This document shows positions 43,517 to 57,004 of a stretch of DNA of 64,000 bases, in pieces. Every line of letters begins with the position of its first letter. Position 1 is the first letter of the stretch. A program made the translations under genes and the position numbers. The notes below the pieces were generated by a model. It saw nothing but the letters and a program-made list of their open reading frames with translations, was not told where the DNA came from and ran no database searches. Source of the DNA: Dendrophyllia cribrosa (lineage: Eukaryota; Cnidaria; Anthozoa; Scleractinia; Dendrophylliidae); NCBI GenBank assembly GCA_024195265.1, contig JAJLRJ010000004.1, forward strand, positions 2,928,659 through 2,992,658, read 5' to 3'.

Positions 43517-46500
43517 TTTGGCTGGATTAATGAAAATAGTTCCTATGTGTAAGCTTCAAGATCACAAAGTAAAGTAAGTCACTTGCTTTTAGGCCTCTTA
43601 ACTTGATCTTTGACTCTAAGTGGAAAATAAATAAAACGGTTGCTATTAGTATGACGTTCTAAACAGACTAACTTGTTACTCGCGGCGTAGCCGACGAGTT
43701 ATGTTTTCGCCTCTGATTTTTCTTTTTTTGTGTGTGTCACATTAGCACATACAAATTTATGCGCGCATATTTTAGTTTCACTGGTCTGATTGATCGACAG
43801 GCGACCTCGTGATCTCGCTTTTGGTTTTTAGATGGCGGCAAAATCTCTCCGTCTGTTGACATGAAATGAGAAGCAGAAGGACGAATTACAGCGTACAAGT
43901 TTTCCAGACAATGCAAGGCGTTCATGGATGGATAAGAGGCGCATTATCCAATGCATTAGAGCTATTATTGTGCGAACTTAGGCAAGTATTGTTACTTGTT
44001 TAATTTAGTTATGCGTCTTGTAGTTCGTCTTTTAGTTCATCAAGCTAAAGACGGGCACAAAACGGATTATGAATCTGAATATGATCTAACGCGGAGAACA
44101 TTGCTAATAGTTTGACCGTTTGATGTCGCGTTCGCCGCTTATTGGCAAGTTTTGTGTTTTATATAACTTGCCATTTGCTTAGCGATCGGGGTTTCAAGTG
44201 TCGGCTACTGAATATAGTGAATGCAGTGTAGTGTTACTTTTAAGACAATTTTTGTTTTTTCCGTAAAAGCACCCAAAACACCCGGGAATTAATACTGCAC
44301 GCCACGAGTTCAAGCTGTGTACAACTTCTTGTTTGTTTTATACTTGGTGCTGACTACAGTGGCTTTCAATCAAGCCAAGTAGAATTGACCGTTAAACAAA
44401 TTAAATGGGCGTTTTTCCACTAGAGGCGCATTATCCAATGCATTAGAGCTATAATTATGGTGCGAATTTAGGCAAGTATTGTCACTTGTTTAATTTAGTC
44501 ACTGTTTAGTGATGCGTCTTGTAGTTCGTCAAGTGTAAAGACGGGCACAAAACGGATTATGAATCTAAATGCGATCTATAAACACGGAGAACATTGCTAA
44601 AAGTTGCTTTCAAAAAATTACAATAATTATGAAATTATTGGTTAAAAGTCGTTTGCATTATTTCGTCCCATGCAGAGTGTTGTTTGGTGTTTACGGATTC
44701 GAAAGATAAAACAACACAATATATCGGTAATAGTTCAAAGTTCCATTCTACATATATGAAAGCGTTTTAAAAACATACAATAATGAATACATTTGCATTT
44801 ACCGTGAGCGCCTCCTTTGTCGGAACATCTAATACCATGGCGTTGTCTTTTACGTACATTTTTTTTCGAAAAAGAAAAACATAACTTAGCCCTAATGCCA
44901 GCAAAAATGAAGTATGCCACATGAAATGCACGGAGAAATAGCATTTATTATTTATTGTGATCTGGCACTCCAACAACGCGAAACGTTGGTAACTTTTAAA
45001 TTTGGGCACTTTTTATGACGGGAAACCTTGACTCCTAAAAATTGACCTTTAGTAATCGCGAAATTAACTTGTGTAAATTTGGTTTGATAAAGTATGCTGA
45101 ATACCTCTTCGGGAATTACGATGTCATTTGTTTTGGACACGCATTTATCAAGTATTAGAGTTTATTTTTGTACAGGGTCAGCAGTTCATAATTATATGAT
45201 TTTATTTACGCACTTTTAAAATATTTATTCATTGTCTGAATAGAATTTATTCAAATTATGGGCAACTTATCGTAAAACTTGTTTTGCGAGAAAAGCACTT
45301 GAAACGTTTGCCTTTTGGCCTGGGCTTGTGAAAGTGGTCTTTTATATTCAGAATCCCAAGTTTGTGTTTTTTCCGGCTCCTAGCTAGCAATTTTTATTAA
45401 CTCGCGAATACGCGAAAGCGTTGTACAAGTCATCGATCGGTTGATGGGCTGTAAAGTTTTATTGGTAAATCTGCTGACAAGTGTATAAAGCTTGAGCATA
45501 TATTTGAAGGCGACTTTATCCGTTCCAGATGCAAAGAAATATACACAGAATGCTTGGCCGCTGAAAAGGAGGACATTTTGAAAGCGATATACTTAGTGAT
45601 CTTTCGATTTTCAAGGCGCAAGCTCTCAAATTGCGTTCCAAGCATTCGACTCTGAAGAATACCAGCAGCGATTTTTGTCATTAATATTAACACGACGAAA
45701 GTTGTTCACCACGGTGTCCCAGTTACAAAGCACTTGCATGCCGGAGTTTATATGTAAATTCTATACACTTTTGATCCTAAAGTTAAGTACTGCCGAATTT
45801 GTTTTTATCTTTAACGTTCGCCACAAAGTTTAATATTAGTCTAATTCCATTTAATTTGCACTCGGGAAACCCAAAATCTGTTATTATTCCTTTCCTGACA
45901 TTGTTTCTATACACAAAATAAATACCTATAAGTAATGCCCTCAGGCCGAATCCAAAACCTCTGACATGCACAAATGTTCTCGACACGGACCTCGAGCTCC
46001 CAGCCGCAAATAAAATAAGCCATGATAAGCTTATAAATGTAACAAGCTTATATATGTGGCTAAATATATGTGTTGCCGCTATTAATTTTTTCGTGAAAAA
46101 TCTTTTATTTCAGTAAAGCGTTTCGTATTAAATAGTTGGCTCACAGGAGCCGGCTTTGATTTTCAATGGAAGGGAACATTTATTTTCTCGCCATGTTGAA
46201 TCATTATCATCATCTGTTCGAGCGCGCTTGGATTCTTAAAACTAATTTTTGCCGGCCTTTTCGCTGATCCATAGCATTAGATTGAGATTACTTGAGATTC
46301 TGTTGCTAGATGCTTTACTGTCAGCCAAATATTACATGCATTGTCAAAAATTGAAATTCTAAGGAACTAAACTTTGATGGATTTAAAGATTATATGTATA
46401 AGTGTGAAAATGAAGGTCTAGTTTAATGATTTGTTTTGTATGTAGTAGGATATTTGGTATCTGTACTTTTTTTTTTCAGCATAGACAGTACACAATGCAT

Positions 46501-47925
46501 AAAATAATACAAACCGTTCAAAAGTTGTTTTGATTCAAACCATCGCGCAGTAGAGAAATCGGTGGACAATTTGGAATGGTGACTATCTAGCAGGTCAGCT
46601 TCATATTTCACAGCAAAAACATGGCAATTTTCGACTCACGGCAACACCCTTTACCTTTTTCCCTCTTGGTGAATTTTGTTGCTCCTTAAGTTAGCTTGTG
46701 TAAGGCTTTTTCCTGATTTTAAATTAAGACGGCCACTAAGTGATTAGAAGTACTTTGGTCAGCTGCTGGAGAAGTACGTGTAAAACTCAAGAAATAAACA
46801 CCTTTAAAGACACTCAATTTTCCTACAAATATGTTATTCTTTGTAACCCGCTGAAGAAGAAACAAAGCTTTTACCTGGAGCTCCTTCTGCGCTTATGTTC
46901 AACAACGATTTCACCTTCGTGCGCTGCTTGTCAGTTAGAACTCACGAGGCTCTTCAGAAATGACCTTCCAAGATGAATAAGCCCCGTACAGCGACGAATG
47001 TATACCGCTTCAATACTCTTTTAATCAAGAAGAAGAAGAATAGAACAAGAAAATGAAAGGAATAATCTCTGTAAATGTACATACGGCTTAGATCAAAAGG
47101 AAAGTACTCCAAAAACATTTAATGGTAATGGTAGCTACACCATTAATTATTTCTTTTACTTTTAAGAGCAAATTTTAAATAAAGTTATCTGGTTCTAAGT
47201 TTACTCTTGAACATCTGTCGGTATATATTCTTAGCTAGCATTTAAGTAAAGAAGAGAATAAACAGCGAAACAATTTTAGATGGTTACCAGAAGATCAATT
47301 TGTATGAACAATTAAAAGCACTGTTTTTTGTTTAGCTTGTCATTGCCATTAAGTAATGAAGGCTTTCATATTTCAAATCCACACGCTATTAGAACAAGAT
47401 GTAAATTGCGAAAAGTGACATGCTGTACTGATAATTAAGGAAGCTCAATACAAATTTGGTAATGTACATGTAAACCCAGTTTTTTTAAAACAACATGGTA
47501 ACTTTTTTTTCCAAACTGATAGAAATTTTCATAAAACAAACAAAAACAGAATTAAAGCGGACCCGACAACTGATTCATCCCGGATGCCTAATGCAGTCGT
47601 GCATTTCTTGAAGAAAGGTTTCATTAAGTGAGTTATTTGGCGGCAATGGAGAAGAGGTTAAAAGAGGCGAAAAAGCTAGGTTTAGATTTGGGATGCGCGT
47701 CCTTTGATCCATGCATTAAGGAAAAAGAAAAAAGGACCTTAAGTTTGAATTTGAAAGAATGCGTCCTGACTGGACCAATACTGCTATAGCTTTCAATGCA
47801 CATGTTTAGCTCCGTCTCCCAAGAAATCGATAATATCACGAAAGTATAGAACTCTTGAACGTTTGGGTGTTTTGGATTAAAAGAATGAAACGTTTTCTGT
47901 CTTCAATGTAAGATACCGTAAAATG
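43517..47925. other. Gene-poor region with possible weak exons
   Basis: No gene can be supported. Minus-strand frames near 44800-45000 (…LGLSYVFLFRKKMYVKDNAM… before a GGTAAATGC donor-like site) and near 45400-45550 (GQAFCVYFFASGTDKVAFKY after a TTTTCAG) look more protein-like than random but match nothing I know. The interval also holds a pair of direct repeats (43936-44115 and 44424-44607). Confidence 0.4.
43936..44607. repeat. Direct repeat pair of about 180 bp
   Basis: GAGGCGCATTATCCAATGCA…GACGGGCACAAAACGGATTA…GGAGAACATTGCTAA occurs at 43936-44115 and again at 44424-44607 with small indels. The roughly 310 bp between them is unrelated. Confidence 0.85.
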
Positions 47926-48398
47926 CAGGTGATAACCCCCCCTCCCCCTGAGCCTGGGGGGGGGGGGGGGGGGGGGGGCGGGGGAAAGGGGGGCATTAGG
48001 TAATTAGTTATACGGCCGCCATCTTGAATCCGCCATCTCGGATTTCTGAAATTTTTTAAAGCCTCTTAAAAACCGTCCAAATTGACGCAAAATTAATCAA
48101 AACCAATAAATAAACGCTAAATGACGTAAAAATACAAAAGTTATACCAATAAACATTGTTTTTCTTCATTCAAAGGTATAAATATGCAAATTTCAAAACG
48201 CATGGCTGTCAAGATCTTGTTGCCATGGAAACATCAGGTCACGTGATCAAAAAATTGTCATACGAAATTGTTGCCAGATAAATTTTAGGAAAAGTCACAA
48301 AGTTTGATGGCGTTTGAATACATATTAAAGAAGTTATGAATGTTGAAAGTTAGCGCGGGGAATTTGTGCCGCCCCCCCCAGGCCGAATAGGGTTAAAG
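47926..48398. mobile_element. Decayed relative of the TTAA element at 57005
   Basis: The right end AGGCCGAATAGGGTTAA and the internal CCAGATAAATTTTAGGAAAA GTCAC segment match the right half of 57005-58558. The left end carries a G-run of more than 20 bases near 47959-47987, similar to the G/C-runs inside both termini of the other copy. No coding content. Confidence 0.6.
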
Positions 48399-49619
48399 CC
48401 CGACTTCACTACTCTAAGAGTTCTTGTTCCGGTTGTTACCTCTCATATATATATATACACACCACAGCTCCTTAACAGCAATTCTTTACAAAAATTTACA
48501 CTTAATTAACTAAAACAACGCTTCTTTATCACAATATTATTTGAGCGAAATTTGTGATCCTCGCAGTGTGCTTTCAACTTAAGCAGTTGAACAAGCAACC
48601 TGATGAAAAATTCAGGCTTGAACGGGATTACAACCCTGCGATACCGGTGCAATACTCTATCCACTGAGCTACCAAGCCATATGGATAGATAGTCAATATT
48701 ATATATATTATTTGCGTGCCAGCCAAAAACCCTTACGAAGTGTCAAAAAATTACTGACATTGCGCATAAAAACATCTGGACGCTCAGTTCTAAACAATGC
48801 AAAATTACTTCTGAAAACCATATTTACAGGTGAGCTAGAAAATTTTAAGATCAAGAATGATTCCAATCTTTCGAAAATGGCACTAAAAATGTAACATATA
48901 AATTGGATTATCCCTGAAAAAGTTTTTTCTTCGAAATTATACAACTTAAAGGGGCAATTTAGTCACTTCGAAAAGCCAAAAATTCGTATTTGTATCACTA
49001 AAAACCGTAAAATAATGGTCCTGGTTTGTTAACAATTGCTCTTCAAGCGCAAAGAAGCAGTGTTAGTTGTCTTTGGGTGCGGAAGGTCAGGATTAAATGG
49101 ATCGATACTTAAAAACATTCTTCCCGCTAAAAAATGTTGTTTCGCACTTCTTTTGCTCAATCACCCGAGGTTTTCTTCCCCGTGTTTGCAAGATAATTTC
49201 ATGTATGAGCAAGTTTTGATGAAAACGCAAAAAAAAATCCCCGTGACATTTCCCCTTAAAAAAATGAATAGAAGAACCTCCTCATCTTTTACAGTAATGG
49301 TCAATAATTTATGTAGTCTTACCAATACTACTGGTACCCGTGGCGAAGGAACTTATATCTTCTGGCGATCTGGACGAAAATATAACCATACACAATTTAG
49401 CGCGTATTTCAAGCCTTGAAACAAATGGTAAATTGAAGAACTTACAAGCCGACGGAATTAGCATTTATCTCTGCGAGCCCGAGAGAGGGTGAGAGAGAGA
49501 TATTAGAGATGACAGAGATTCTAAGACGGCTTTGCTAAGAAATCAAGGCTTCGAGACGTAAAGACCCGCTCAAATGAAATACTAAAGTGTAATCATTTAA
49601 GTAATATCTATTGAGTCAC
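48399..49619. other. Intergenic sequence with a SINE head
   Basis: No gene seen apart from the SINE head at 48615-48678. A 127-codon open frame at 49036-49419 has no recognisable domain and is not called. Confidence 0.5.
48615..48678 (-). mobile_element. tRNA-derived SINE head
   Basis: On the minus strand GGCTTG pairs with CAAGCC as an acceptor stem. GGTAGCTCAGTGGATAGAGT is a good A box and D arm, and GGGTTGTAATCCC a degenerate B box. A short CCTGAATTTTTCATCAGG hairpin follows, as in SINE bodies. The T loop is atypical, so I do not call a functional tRNA. Confidence 0.6.
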
Positions 49620-49639
49620 GTAGTCTATTTTGACTTTTA

Positions 49640-50040
49640 AGGGGACTTTTGAACAGGTTGTTTGCTAACCATGTGATTCTAACATTTGAGTATGTGGATG
49701 AAATCAAATGAAAGCTTTTGAGCAACACTTTCGTGTGGTGCTGTTTATTATACTGTACAAGGTGGTTTTAACTTTTTAGTTTGTGAATGAAATCCTAAGT
49801 GTGACTATTCAAATGAAAGCTACTGAGCAGTACTTTCCTGTGGTGCTGTTTATTATGCTGTGCAAGGTGGTTCTAACTTTTGAGTCTGTGGATGAAATCC
49901 TAAAGTGTGAACGTTCAAATAAAAGCTACTTAGCAGTTCTTTCCTGTGGTACTGTTTAATATGCTGTGCAAGGTGGTTCTAACTTTTAATTCTGTGGATG
50001 AAATCCTAAGTTGTGATCATGCAAATAAAGGGCACTCAGC
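49640..50040 (-). repeat. Satellite array, reverse orientation
   Basis: Three to four units with GTGGTGCTGTTTATTATGCT, GCAAGGTGGTTCTAAC, GAGTCTGTGGATGAAATCCT and TTCAAATGAAAGCTAC are the reverse complement of the satellite at 14825-15755. Confidence 0.85.
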
Positions 50041-53000
50041 AATACTTACTTATGGCTCTGTTTCTTTTGCCATTATTCAATGGAGACAACCAGTTTAACA
50101 GCCAACCTAGACATTGTCCTACCATTAAACTAAAACTGACTACCTTCTGCCTCCGAAAGCTAGGTATTGGCAGACTAAATTCCGCCAAGGCAATCAATAT
50201 TTAAAAACATGAAAATTCTAATGCAAATTCAGTTTCATTTATCTTTGTTCAACTGACGCCGAAAACTAAAATACATCCGTAGTTCAAAGGCTAGATAAAT
50301 AATGAACTAATAACCTTTATTTGCATTAAAAAGTAACACCAATCGCCGACTAAACAACAACTTAGGTTTCTAATTGGAGGATAAGTGAATACAATGCAAT
50401 AATAATTTTGTTATTTTCTCACTTTTTAAAGGGGCACCGTTCCGCCGAAATACCGCAAAATTTCGGTTCTCTTATTTCCAAGTTCATCGCCAAATGCCAC
50501 CAAATATACAACATAATTGGACAAAAAGATTCTATATATAGCTAAACAGAAGCAATAGTTTAAGGATGGAAGTGGATTACAGTTCATCAAATTTGATCTC
50601 GTGACAGGCGGCCAAGAACTGAAATCAAAATTGTTATTCTTGTGGAATTTTCACTCTTGTAGTCGTTATTTTGACTCTTCAGTTAATGTTAATAGTTCTT
50701 TTCCTTTCATTACTTTTGGAGATTTGTTCTTCCTATTTCAACATAATAAAGCAATCTTTAGCAAGTTCCTGGCCATAATCATGAAAACACGATATATCAC
50801 TGAGCCAGGACAAAGTCCCTTAGGATTGCCCCAAGCGTTTATCGTTGCTATGGATCGAGCCTTTTTAAAAGCTCCATGTAGGAAATAGCGAGGGTTGACA
50901 TGCAAGTCGCAAAATCTCTACCAGTGTGAAACATTTGAAAACCTTTTATATTTTTTTCTCCAACGAGTAACGGTTTACACTGAGAAAAATCACGTCACTC
51001 GTGAGATATTTGACTAGTCGAAACCGTTGCAAAATTAGTATTTAAACGAGATATACCCGTTAAAGCAAAACTATAAAAGGTTTTTCTAAATGCTTCGTCC
51101 TGGTAGCGATTGCGCGGCCTGTCAAAAGTGGCAAACAGAAATAGAGCCCGTCCATAGTAACGACAAACGCGTATAAAAAGCATGGTTTAAAATTCAGTTT
51201 TATATCCTAAAGATGGATCTTTCTAAATGGTGCGATCTTTGCGTCTTATTTTGTCTATTCGAATAATTTGTTACTGACTTGGGTATGGTTGTTTTCTTTC
51301 TTGTGGTATTTTATTTTATTTACATGAAGCTGAAGCTGAAGCTGAAGCTGTAGCTTTGAATTTCTATCATAAATAAAGTATAAATAAAGGTTGTATGTAT
51401 GTGTGTTTTTATTTGCTTTGTTGTACATTGAAATTTGCGTCAATCTGAAAGAAACTGGGATGAAATTTTTGTTGAGACTGGAAACAAAAAAATATGAAAA
51501 TAAAATAATTCTGGAAAACATCAACGAAAACATCAACATCAACATCATCATCAACATCAACATCAAAGCGAAACTATTTATTAAAAATGATTGTCCCCGA
51601 CGTTATATTTGTAAGCAGGAGTAGATTAATTGGCGCCTAAAATCAAAATTGTGGAAATGGCGCTTAGATTTATTTCAAATAAGCAGTATTGTTACACTAA
51701 AAACATATCCCTGTCATACCTTGCTTAGTAGTGAAACTTTCTCCGCATTAAAAACATCGTTAATACTTTCTATTCTAAACTTATAGTACGTTAGCCAGGC
51801 ATCGGAATATACTCATCATCACCTTTCTCTGTTATTTTTTTTAGCTGACGTCTGTCCATGTGAAGCCGTCTTTTTTATTATTTAGTATTTTGTTTATAAA
51901 AAATAAGAATAACAATTTCTTAATAAGGAATTTCGTATTCAAGAAGCCTAGTCAAGAAGATGAAGAAGTTGATTGCATTCTTTTTGCTTCATTTTCCTAC
52001 TGCCGAAATAATTGTTATTTCTCCCGTATAAAATATAGTTGGGAAAAGACGGGGAATTTTAGAAATGTCCTCAGGTTGACAGAGGGCAGGAATTTGCCTA
52101 CAGCATGCAAACGTATGTTAACTTTTCCGACTTTTCCCATCTGTAATTTCTTCGTTATTTTACGAGATATTAATCTCAAAAAAGACCACTACCATAATAT
52201 ATCTATGGTACTCTTTTCTAGCAGTGGTCATGCCGATTTTAACTAACTGGACAATATTTTAAAATGAAAGAGCTCTATTATGCACTTTAAGCGTTTCATC
52301 AAGCATCTAAATAAGGATGGACTTTCACAACAAGAGAAAGCCGTCAAAATATTTTGGTAAAATAGTTAAACGTTATATTTGGAATAATAGTAGCCCAAAC
52401 TTGTTTATATTGAAAAACAAACTGCAAGACTTCGTCTTCCAGAAAAACACACGTTGATTAGGATCGGCGCCTTCACCAGATCATTGTATCCCATACTCTT
52501 CCAACACATGTATTCTTACTTTTCTAGAAATAATCCCATGTTTCTAAACTTTTGAGGCTCCACCAAGTTCTTAACTGTCGTTCTTGTCAATGAAAAAAAC
52601 ATGAATAAGAAATTTTAGTGACATCGTCTATATCAATTGCTGACGGGGGAACTTATTTTAAGTGTTTTAACGCCTTTAATTTTAGATAAGAAAACTCTTC
52701 CCCGGCCAATAGCTATAATTTGCATATTAAACGATATTTAGAACTTTTTCCATAACAATAAAGATAAAACTTTGTTAACATGATATTTCTTATTCAATGG
52801 GACTATTTCAGTCACAAGATGAAGAAAATCATTCCCTTTCTTTTTGGTTCATTTTGATACTAGCGAAATAGTTTTTATTTCTCGTGTAGTAGCTAGAGTA
52901 AAATATAATGCATTTGTGGCTGAACGCAATGTTCAATGTTGATGAATATTTAATATCCTCTTCGGCACAACAAGTGCGTTATATAACTTATTATATCTCA

Positions 53001-54774
53001 TAAATAAATCCATGTTATTAAAGTGCCAGTTCGATCAAATTTTTAAATTTCATTTTTTTGGCATTTTTCGGCAGGAAATAGTGTATTTAGTAATCATGGT
53101 AAACGGTGTTTTTCGGCCGTACTTTTCGCATTTGCTCGGCCGCCATTAAATTTTCATGAACGTGACTTTAAAGATTTCAAAAGGAATATAAGCGGTCATA
53201 ACGCGTTTCGAAGGCATCATGTCAAATCATGTACATTTTGCAACTTGACAGTTAAAATAAATAAGAGCTTGAAAAAAAAGCGCTTTGAATTTGGAACTGA
53301 TACATCTTGTTATGGAGGTGTTTAAGCCTTGCGCGTTTTTAAAAATTACGCTATGCTGTGTGTTGTTTCTAAAAAATAGGATGATCTAAATGGGTTATTG
53401 ATATTAAATGTTCCCAAAACATATACCATTACTGTCATGTTTTAGTTTAAGATATTATATCAATTGCACATAAAGCATTCATTTCATCAATATCCATCCT
53501 TTTTTCAGGTAATATTTGTTAATTTGTTTACTGTATGAATTTTCACTTATAACGATGTTTTTGCTTTACCAGTATTAGCTATCTTAAAAGTTAGTTTTTA
53601 ATTGGAAAATTTAACATTTTGGCTTTCAGAAGTCTGCCACTGCATGAATTGAAGGCGCCTTTTATTCTTTTAGTGGTCTGTTACGACAGTCGGGTTACGA
53701 CAGGGCGACTCAATAATATAAAGTCGGGTTTTTAATGGACTGTTTTAATACACTTTCCCTGTCTTCATTAAGTTTTAATAAATAGCTATCAGAGAACTTT
53801 TAAAAGCCACAATTTGCATATTAGAAGCTATTTAGTGCTTTATTTATTTGAAGAAACTTTCTTAATTTTTCAGCTTCATACAACCTCTAATAGGATTACG
53901 TACTCGATAAGATTATGTTTGATTTTCATATTCAATAGTTATTTTCATTGTCGGAATAGATTTTTTCTCTTCCGTGGTAGACTAAACTGCAGATATGACT
54001 AAAATCAGACAATCTGACTAGATTAATGTATATGTTGCAGTTAATTTTTTATTTCAGGTAATTTTTGTTTTTCCTTTGTTTCAAATTCATTAGCATATAT
54101 TACCATACCCAAAAACAATGGTAAAATAAAAATTACCTGAAGTAAAAATTAAATACAACATATATTTTAAGTTTTTAAAAGCATCGTTACAACACATTAT
54201 TCCCCGTAGCTTTGAGAGAGAATTAGTAAATATTCCAAATCTATACCTTGCTTTTAGGTGAGAGTTTTATGTTTGGTTTAAATTATTATTCCTAGATTTT
54301 TTCCGATCAAAATATATAAATTAACATGCAGCGTACTCTCTCGGGTCTATTTTGTTTCTTTGAATTCCGAACCGCCGAATGATTCTGGATAACTTTCCAC
54401 CGATTCATCTCTAAGATAAATAGAATAATGAATAAATGGATATTGCAGTCGATATTTGTGTGTCTTTCCTTTTTGTGGAGGGAAGAACATCCGAATAACT
54501 AGAGAAACTCCTCGGTGCAGGACGAGAATAAACGAGAGACTCAACCCACACATGGCGTCGACTACGCGGTGATTGCAACCTGACCATATTAGTGGATGAT
54601 CAGTGCTCTCTCGCTCTACTGCAGCTGAGATATCGGTCCGTTCCCAACACTGAGATCAAAAATGATATCTATGACGTGAATGTGGTTGTGGCACAAACGT
54701 GGCCCACCCAGCAAACAGACGTCTGTAAAATTCTCTGAGTTTTGCGCTTATATATATTGAAATGTTACAAATTT
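50041..54774. other. Gene-poor region with old repeats
   Basis: No gene is supported. 50640-50830 resembles 33180-33350 (TTCTTCCTATTTCAA, TCCTGGCCATAATCATGA). The segments around 51955-52035 and 52810-52890 share AAGATGAAGAA…TTTTTATTTCTC-type sequence, and 52460-52585 resembles 55450-55575, so an old roughly 0.9-3 kb repeat unit is present. GAAGCT repeats at 51326-51355 and ATCAAC repeats at 51520-51566 are simple sequence. Confidence 0.45.
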
Positions 54775-54815
54775 GCCCGATATTTCGGTTTGCAAGACAA
54801 ACCTTCTTCGGGGGC
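54775..54815 (-). ncRNA. Hammerhead-ribozyme-like fold, second sequence class
   Basis: On the minus strand GCCC pairs with GGGC as helix I. The core is CCGAAGA, helix II is a 6-bp GGTTTG/CAAACC stem with a short loop, then GAAA, TAT and C17. The architecture matches 38688-38736, including C at position 4 and the extra A before helix II, yet all helices differ in sequence. It may mark the end of a different Penelope-like family whose body is not recognisable here. Confidence 0.55.
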
Positions 54816-55007
54816 TAAAAAAGTGGTTAAAAAACGTAAAATGACCGTTACAAGTAAAACTTTAGCCACCAACCTATCATTGCCATTTTAATACCCAGAT
54901 GGATAACACTGAACCGATTGAGTTTTAGTTAATGAGCAGTATCAATAGTTGAAATAACCATGTTAATGTCTATTTTAGATTTTCAACGTCTCGCTATGTA
55001 GTGTGAC

Positions 55008-55008
<1 letters not shown>

Positions 55009-55057
<49 letters not shown>

Positions 55058-55097
55058 AAGTAGTAGTAGTAGCAGCAGCAGCAGCAGCAGCAACAGC

Positions 55098-55168
<71 letters not shown>

Positions 55169-55205
55169 TGGTAGTAGTAGTAGTAGTAGCAGTAGTAGTA
55201 AAATT
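55009..55205 (+). repeat. AGT trinucleotide array
   Basis: About 60 units of AGT with an AGC-rich block (55070-55090) and a few interruptions. The poly-valine/poly-alanine frame across it is an artefact. Confidence 0.97.
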
Positions 55206-55684
55206 TTATTAGTGTCAGTGGTTCTATAATAAGAAAGACATTAAGAAAAGTTACAACCGATATATGTTCTGAATAAAAACATATTTAGATGACCTTTAAA
55301 AAGAGATAACGCTCGCGCGTAGCACTTTTAGAATATTTCAATTTTGAGTGATTAAACATAGAGCTTACACTAAAACAGTGACTCATAAAAAGGTTACTGT
55401 AACATGAGTATCACTGGGAAAGTTTGACTTCCAACGCTTATATCGGCAATACGGATCGGTATCAGCACCAAATCATTTTATCCCTTCATATTGAAAACAC
55501 AAAATATTCTTACTTTTTCGAAAAGAGTCCTTGTCTCGCAGCATTTGAAGCGCCACCAGACTATTTAATGTCGTCTACTTTTGAGATGGATTTATAAGTC
55601 CGTTTATTTTTTCCCGTTCTTCTGTACCGTCCACGCTGGACTCTTCAAGGTGTGTCACTTAAAGGGACACTCTCCCGGCTGATA

Positions 55685-55967
55685 GAGTAGTTTTCAATTG
55701 AGTGTGAAAAGTAATTACACAATTGCTTTGGTTTTGCATTGCTACGCTTTGTGATTGGCTAAAAAATCTCTCGCCACTTTCTCTACCAATCAGAAGTAAA
55801 ACCAAAACCAATCGTGACTTGCTCGCACGCGTTTTCCCGCGCTTGGCGCAGCCGACATGTAATTGCTTCGAGCTCTGATTGGTTCATTGGATTGTTTACG
55901 ACTGCTGTGATTGGTCAGAGTAATTACATTTGGTTTTGGTTTTACGACACTCAATTGAAAACTGCTC
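55685..55967. mobile_element. 283-bp MITE, TA target site, GAGTAGTTTTCAATTGA terminus
   Basis: The inverted ends GAGTAGTTTTCAATTGAGTG and CACTCAATTGAAAACTGCTC are flanked by TA. Interior motifs (TTTGTGATTGGCTAAAAAAT and GATTGGTTCATTGGATTG) recur in the near-identical copy at 57666-57947. Confidence 0.85.
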
Positions 55968-57000
55968 TATATCGTGTTTTCTTGATTATAGCCAGGAGCT
56001 AAGGTGGCCCCATATAGTTTTTTAGCGCGCGAGGCATGGGCATAAAAATGGCGCGAGCGTGCGTTTGTTTATTTTGATGACGTCACGAAAATAAAGAGGT
56101 TTTTACGGTAACTAAAACGTTTATTGCGCGCATTCCACACGGTGAATTTTTATAAAAATTGACAAATTGGTAGGATTTTCTTTGTTCTCGATCACAAAAA
56201 AAGACAACAATTTTTGTACAAACACAAACCCAATAAACGTAAAAAACGAAAAGGGAGTAAATTGCCGAAAATTATGTACCGATTTTTTTATGGCTTTGTT
56301 AGATTAGACTTACTGAATGTTTCTTCTGTTTCACCAAAAATCATGAATTTTTACCGTGTAAAAACCGAGAAAATCCGTTGAGAGGTTTGCTAGCCATGAA
56401 CAACAAGCCCAACAACTCAATCATTGGTTGCCATGGTAACGAGACAAGACTGCCAAATTAGACTTCTCCGTAAACGAGAAAGCCTAAGCTCAAGTATGTG
56501 TATATTATGCCTAGTATCGCGAAACAAAACTCTCGAAAGACAGCAATAAGATCGTGTGTATTTTATTTGGAAGACTGGCCAATAACTATATGGAGCCACC
56601 TTAAGCTTGTTTCATTGTCTTGAAATAGGAAGATAAAGTCGCCAAATAAATTAAGAAAGGAAATAGATATCAACTAAGGAGACAAAATAATGGCAATTTT
56701 CATTCCTTGACCGCCTGTCGCGAAATCAATATCAATCTTACTAATGTTTACGTAGTTGTATTTAAGTTATATGCTTCCAACTGCGCGTTCAACTGGCCGT
56801 GTTTCGGAATAAATGGTTACAAAAAATAGTTCATTTCTGGATTTTGGAGTCACTGGAACCATTATCGTTTATAGGCACGTTTTAGCAGATTTGTAGTAAA
56901 AGTGGGCCTTAATTATAAAAAACGAAAGACTTCTGTTTATTCTTATTGCGGGATAGAACGCCCCTAAGAATTTCTAAAGTGACTGCAGTAAAAAATGACC
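55968..57000. other. Intergenic sequence, no gene seen
   Basis: No supportable exon. AGGTGGCCCCATATAG near 56001 and CTATATGGAGCCACCTTA at 56586 may be decayed ends of one inverted-repeat element. Confidence 0.4.
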
Positions 57001-57004
57001 TTAA

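Noticed and set aside
55003..55212. Poly-valine/poly-alanine frame
   Set aside because: It is a direct translation of the AGT/AGC microsatellite.
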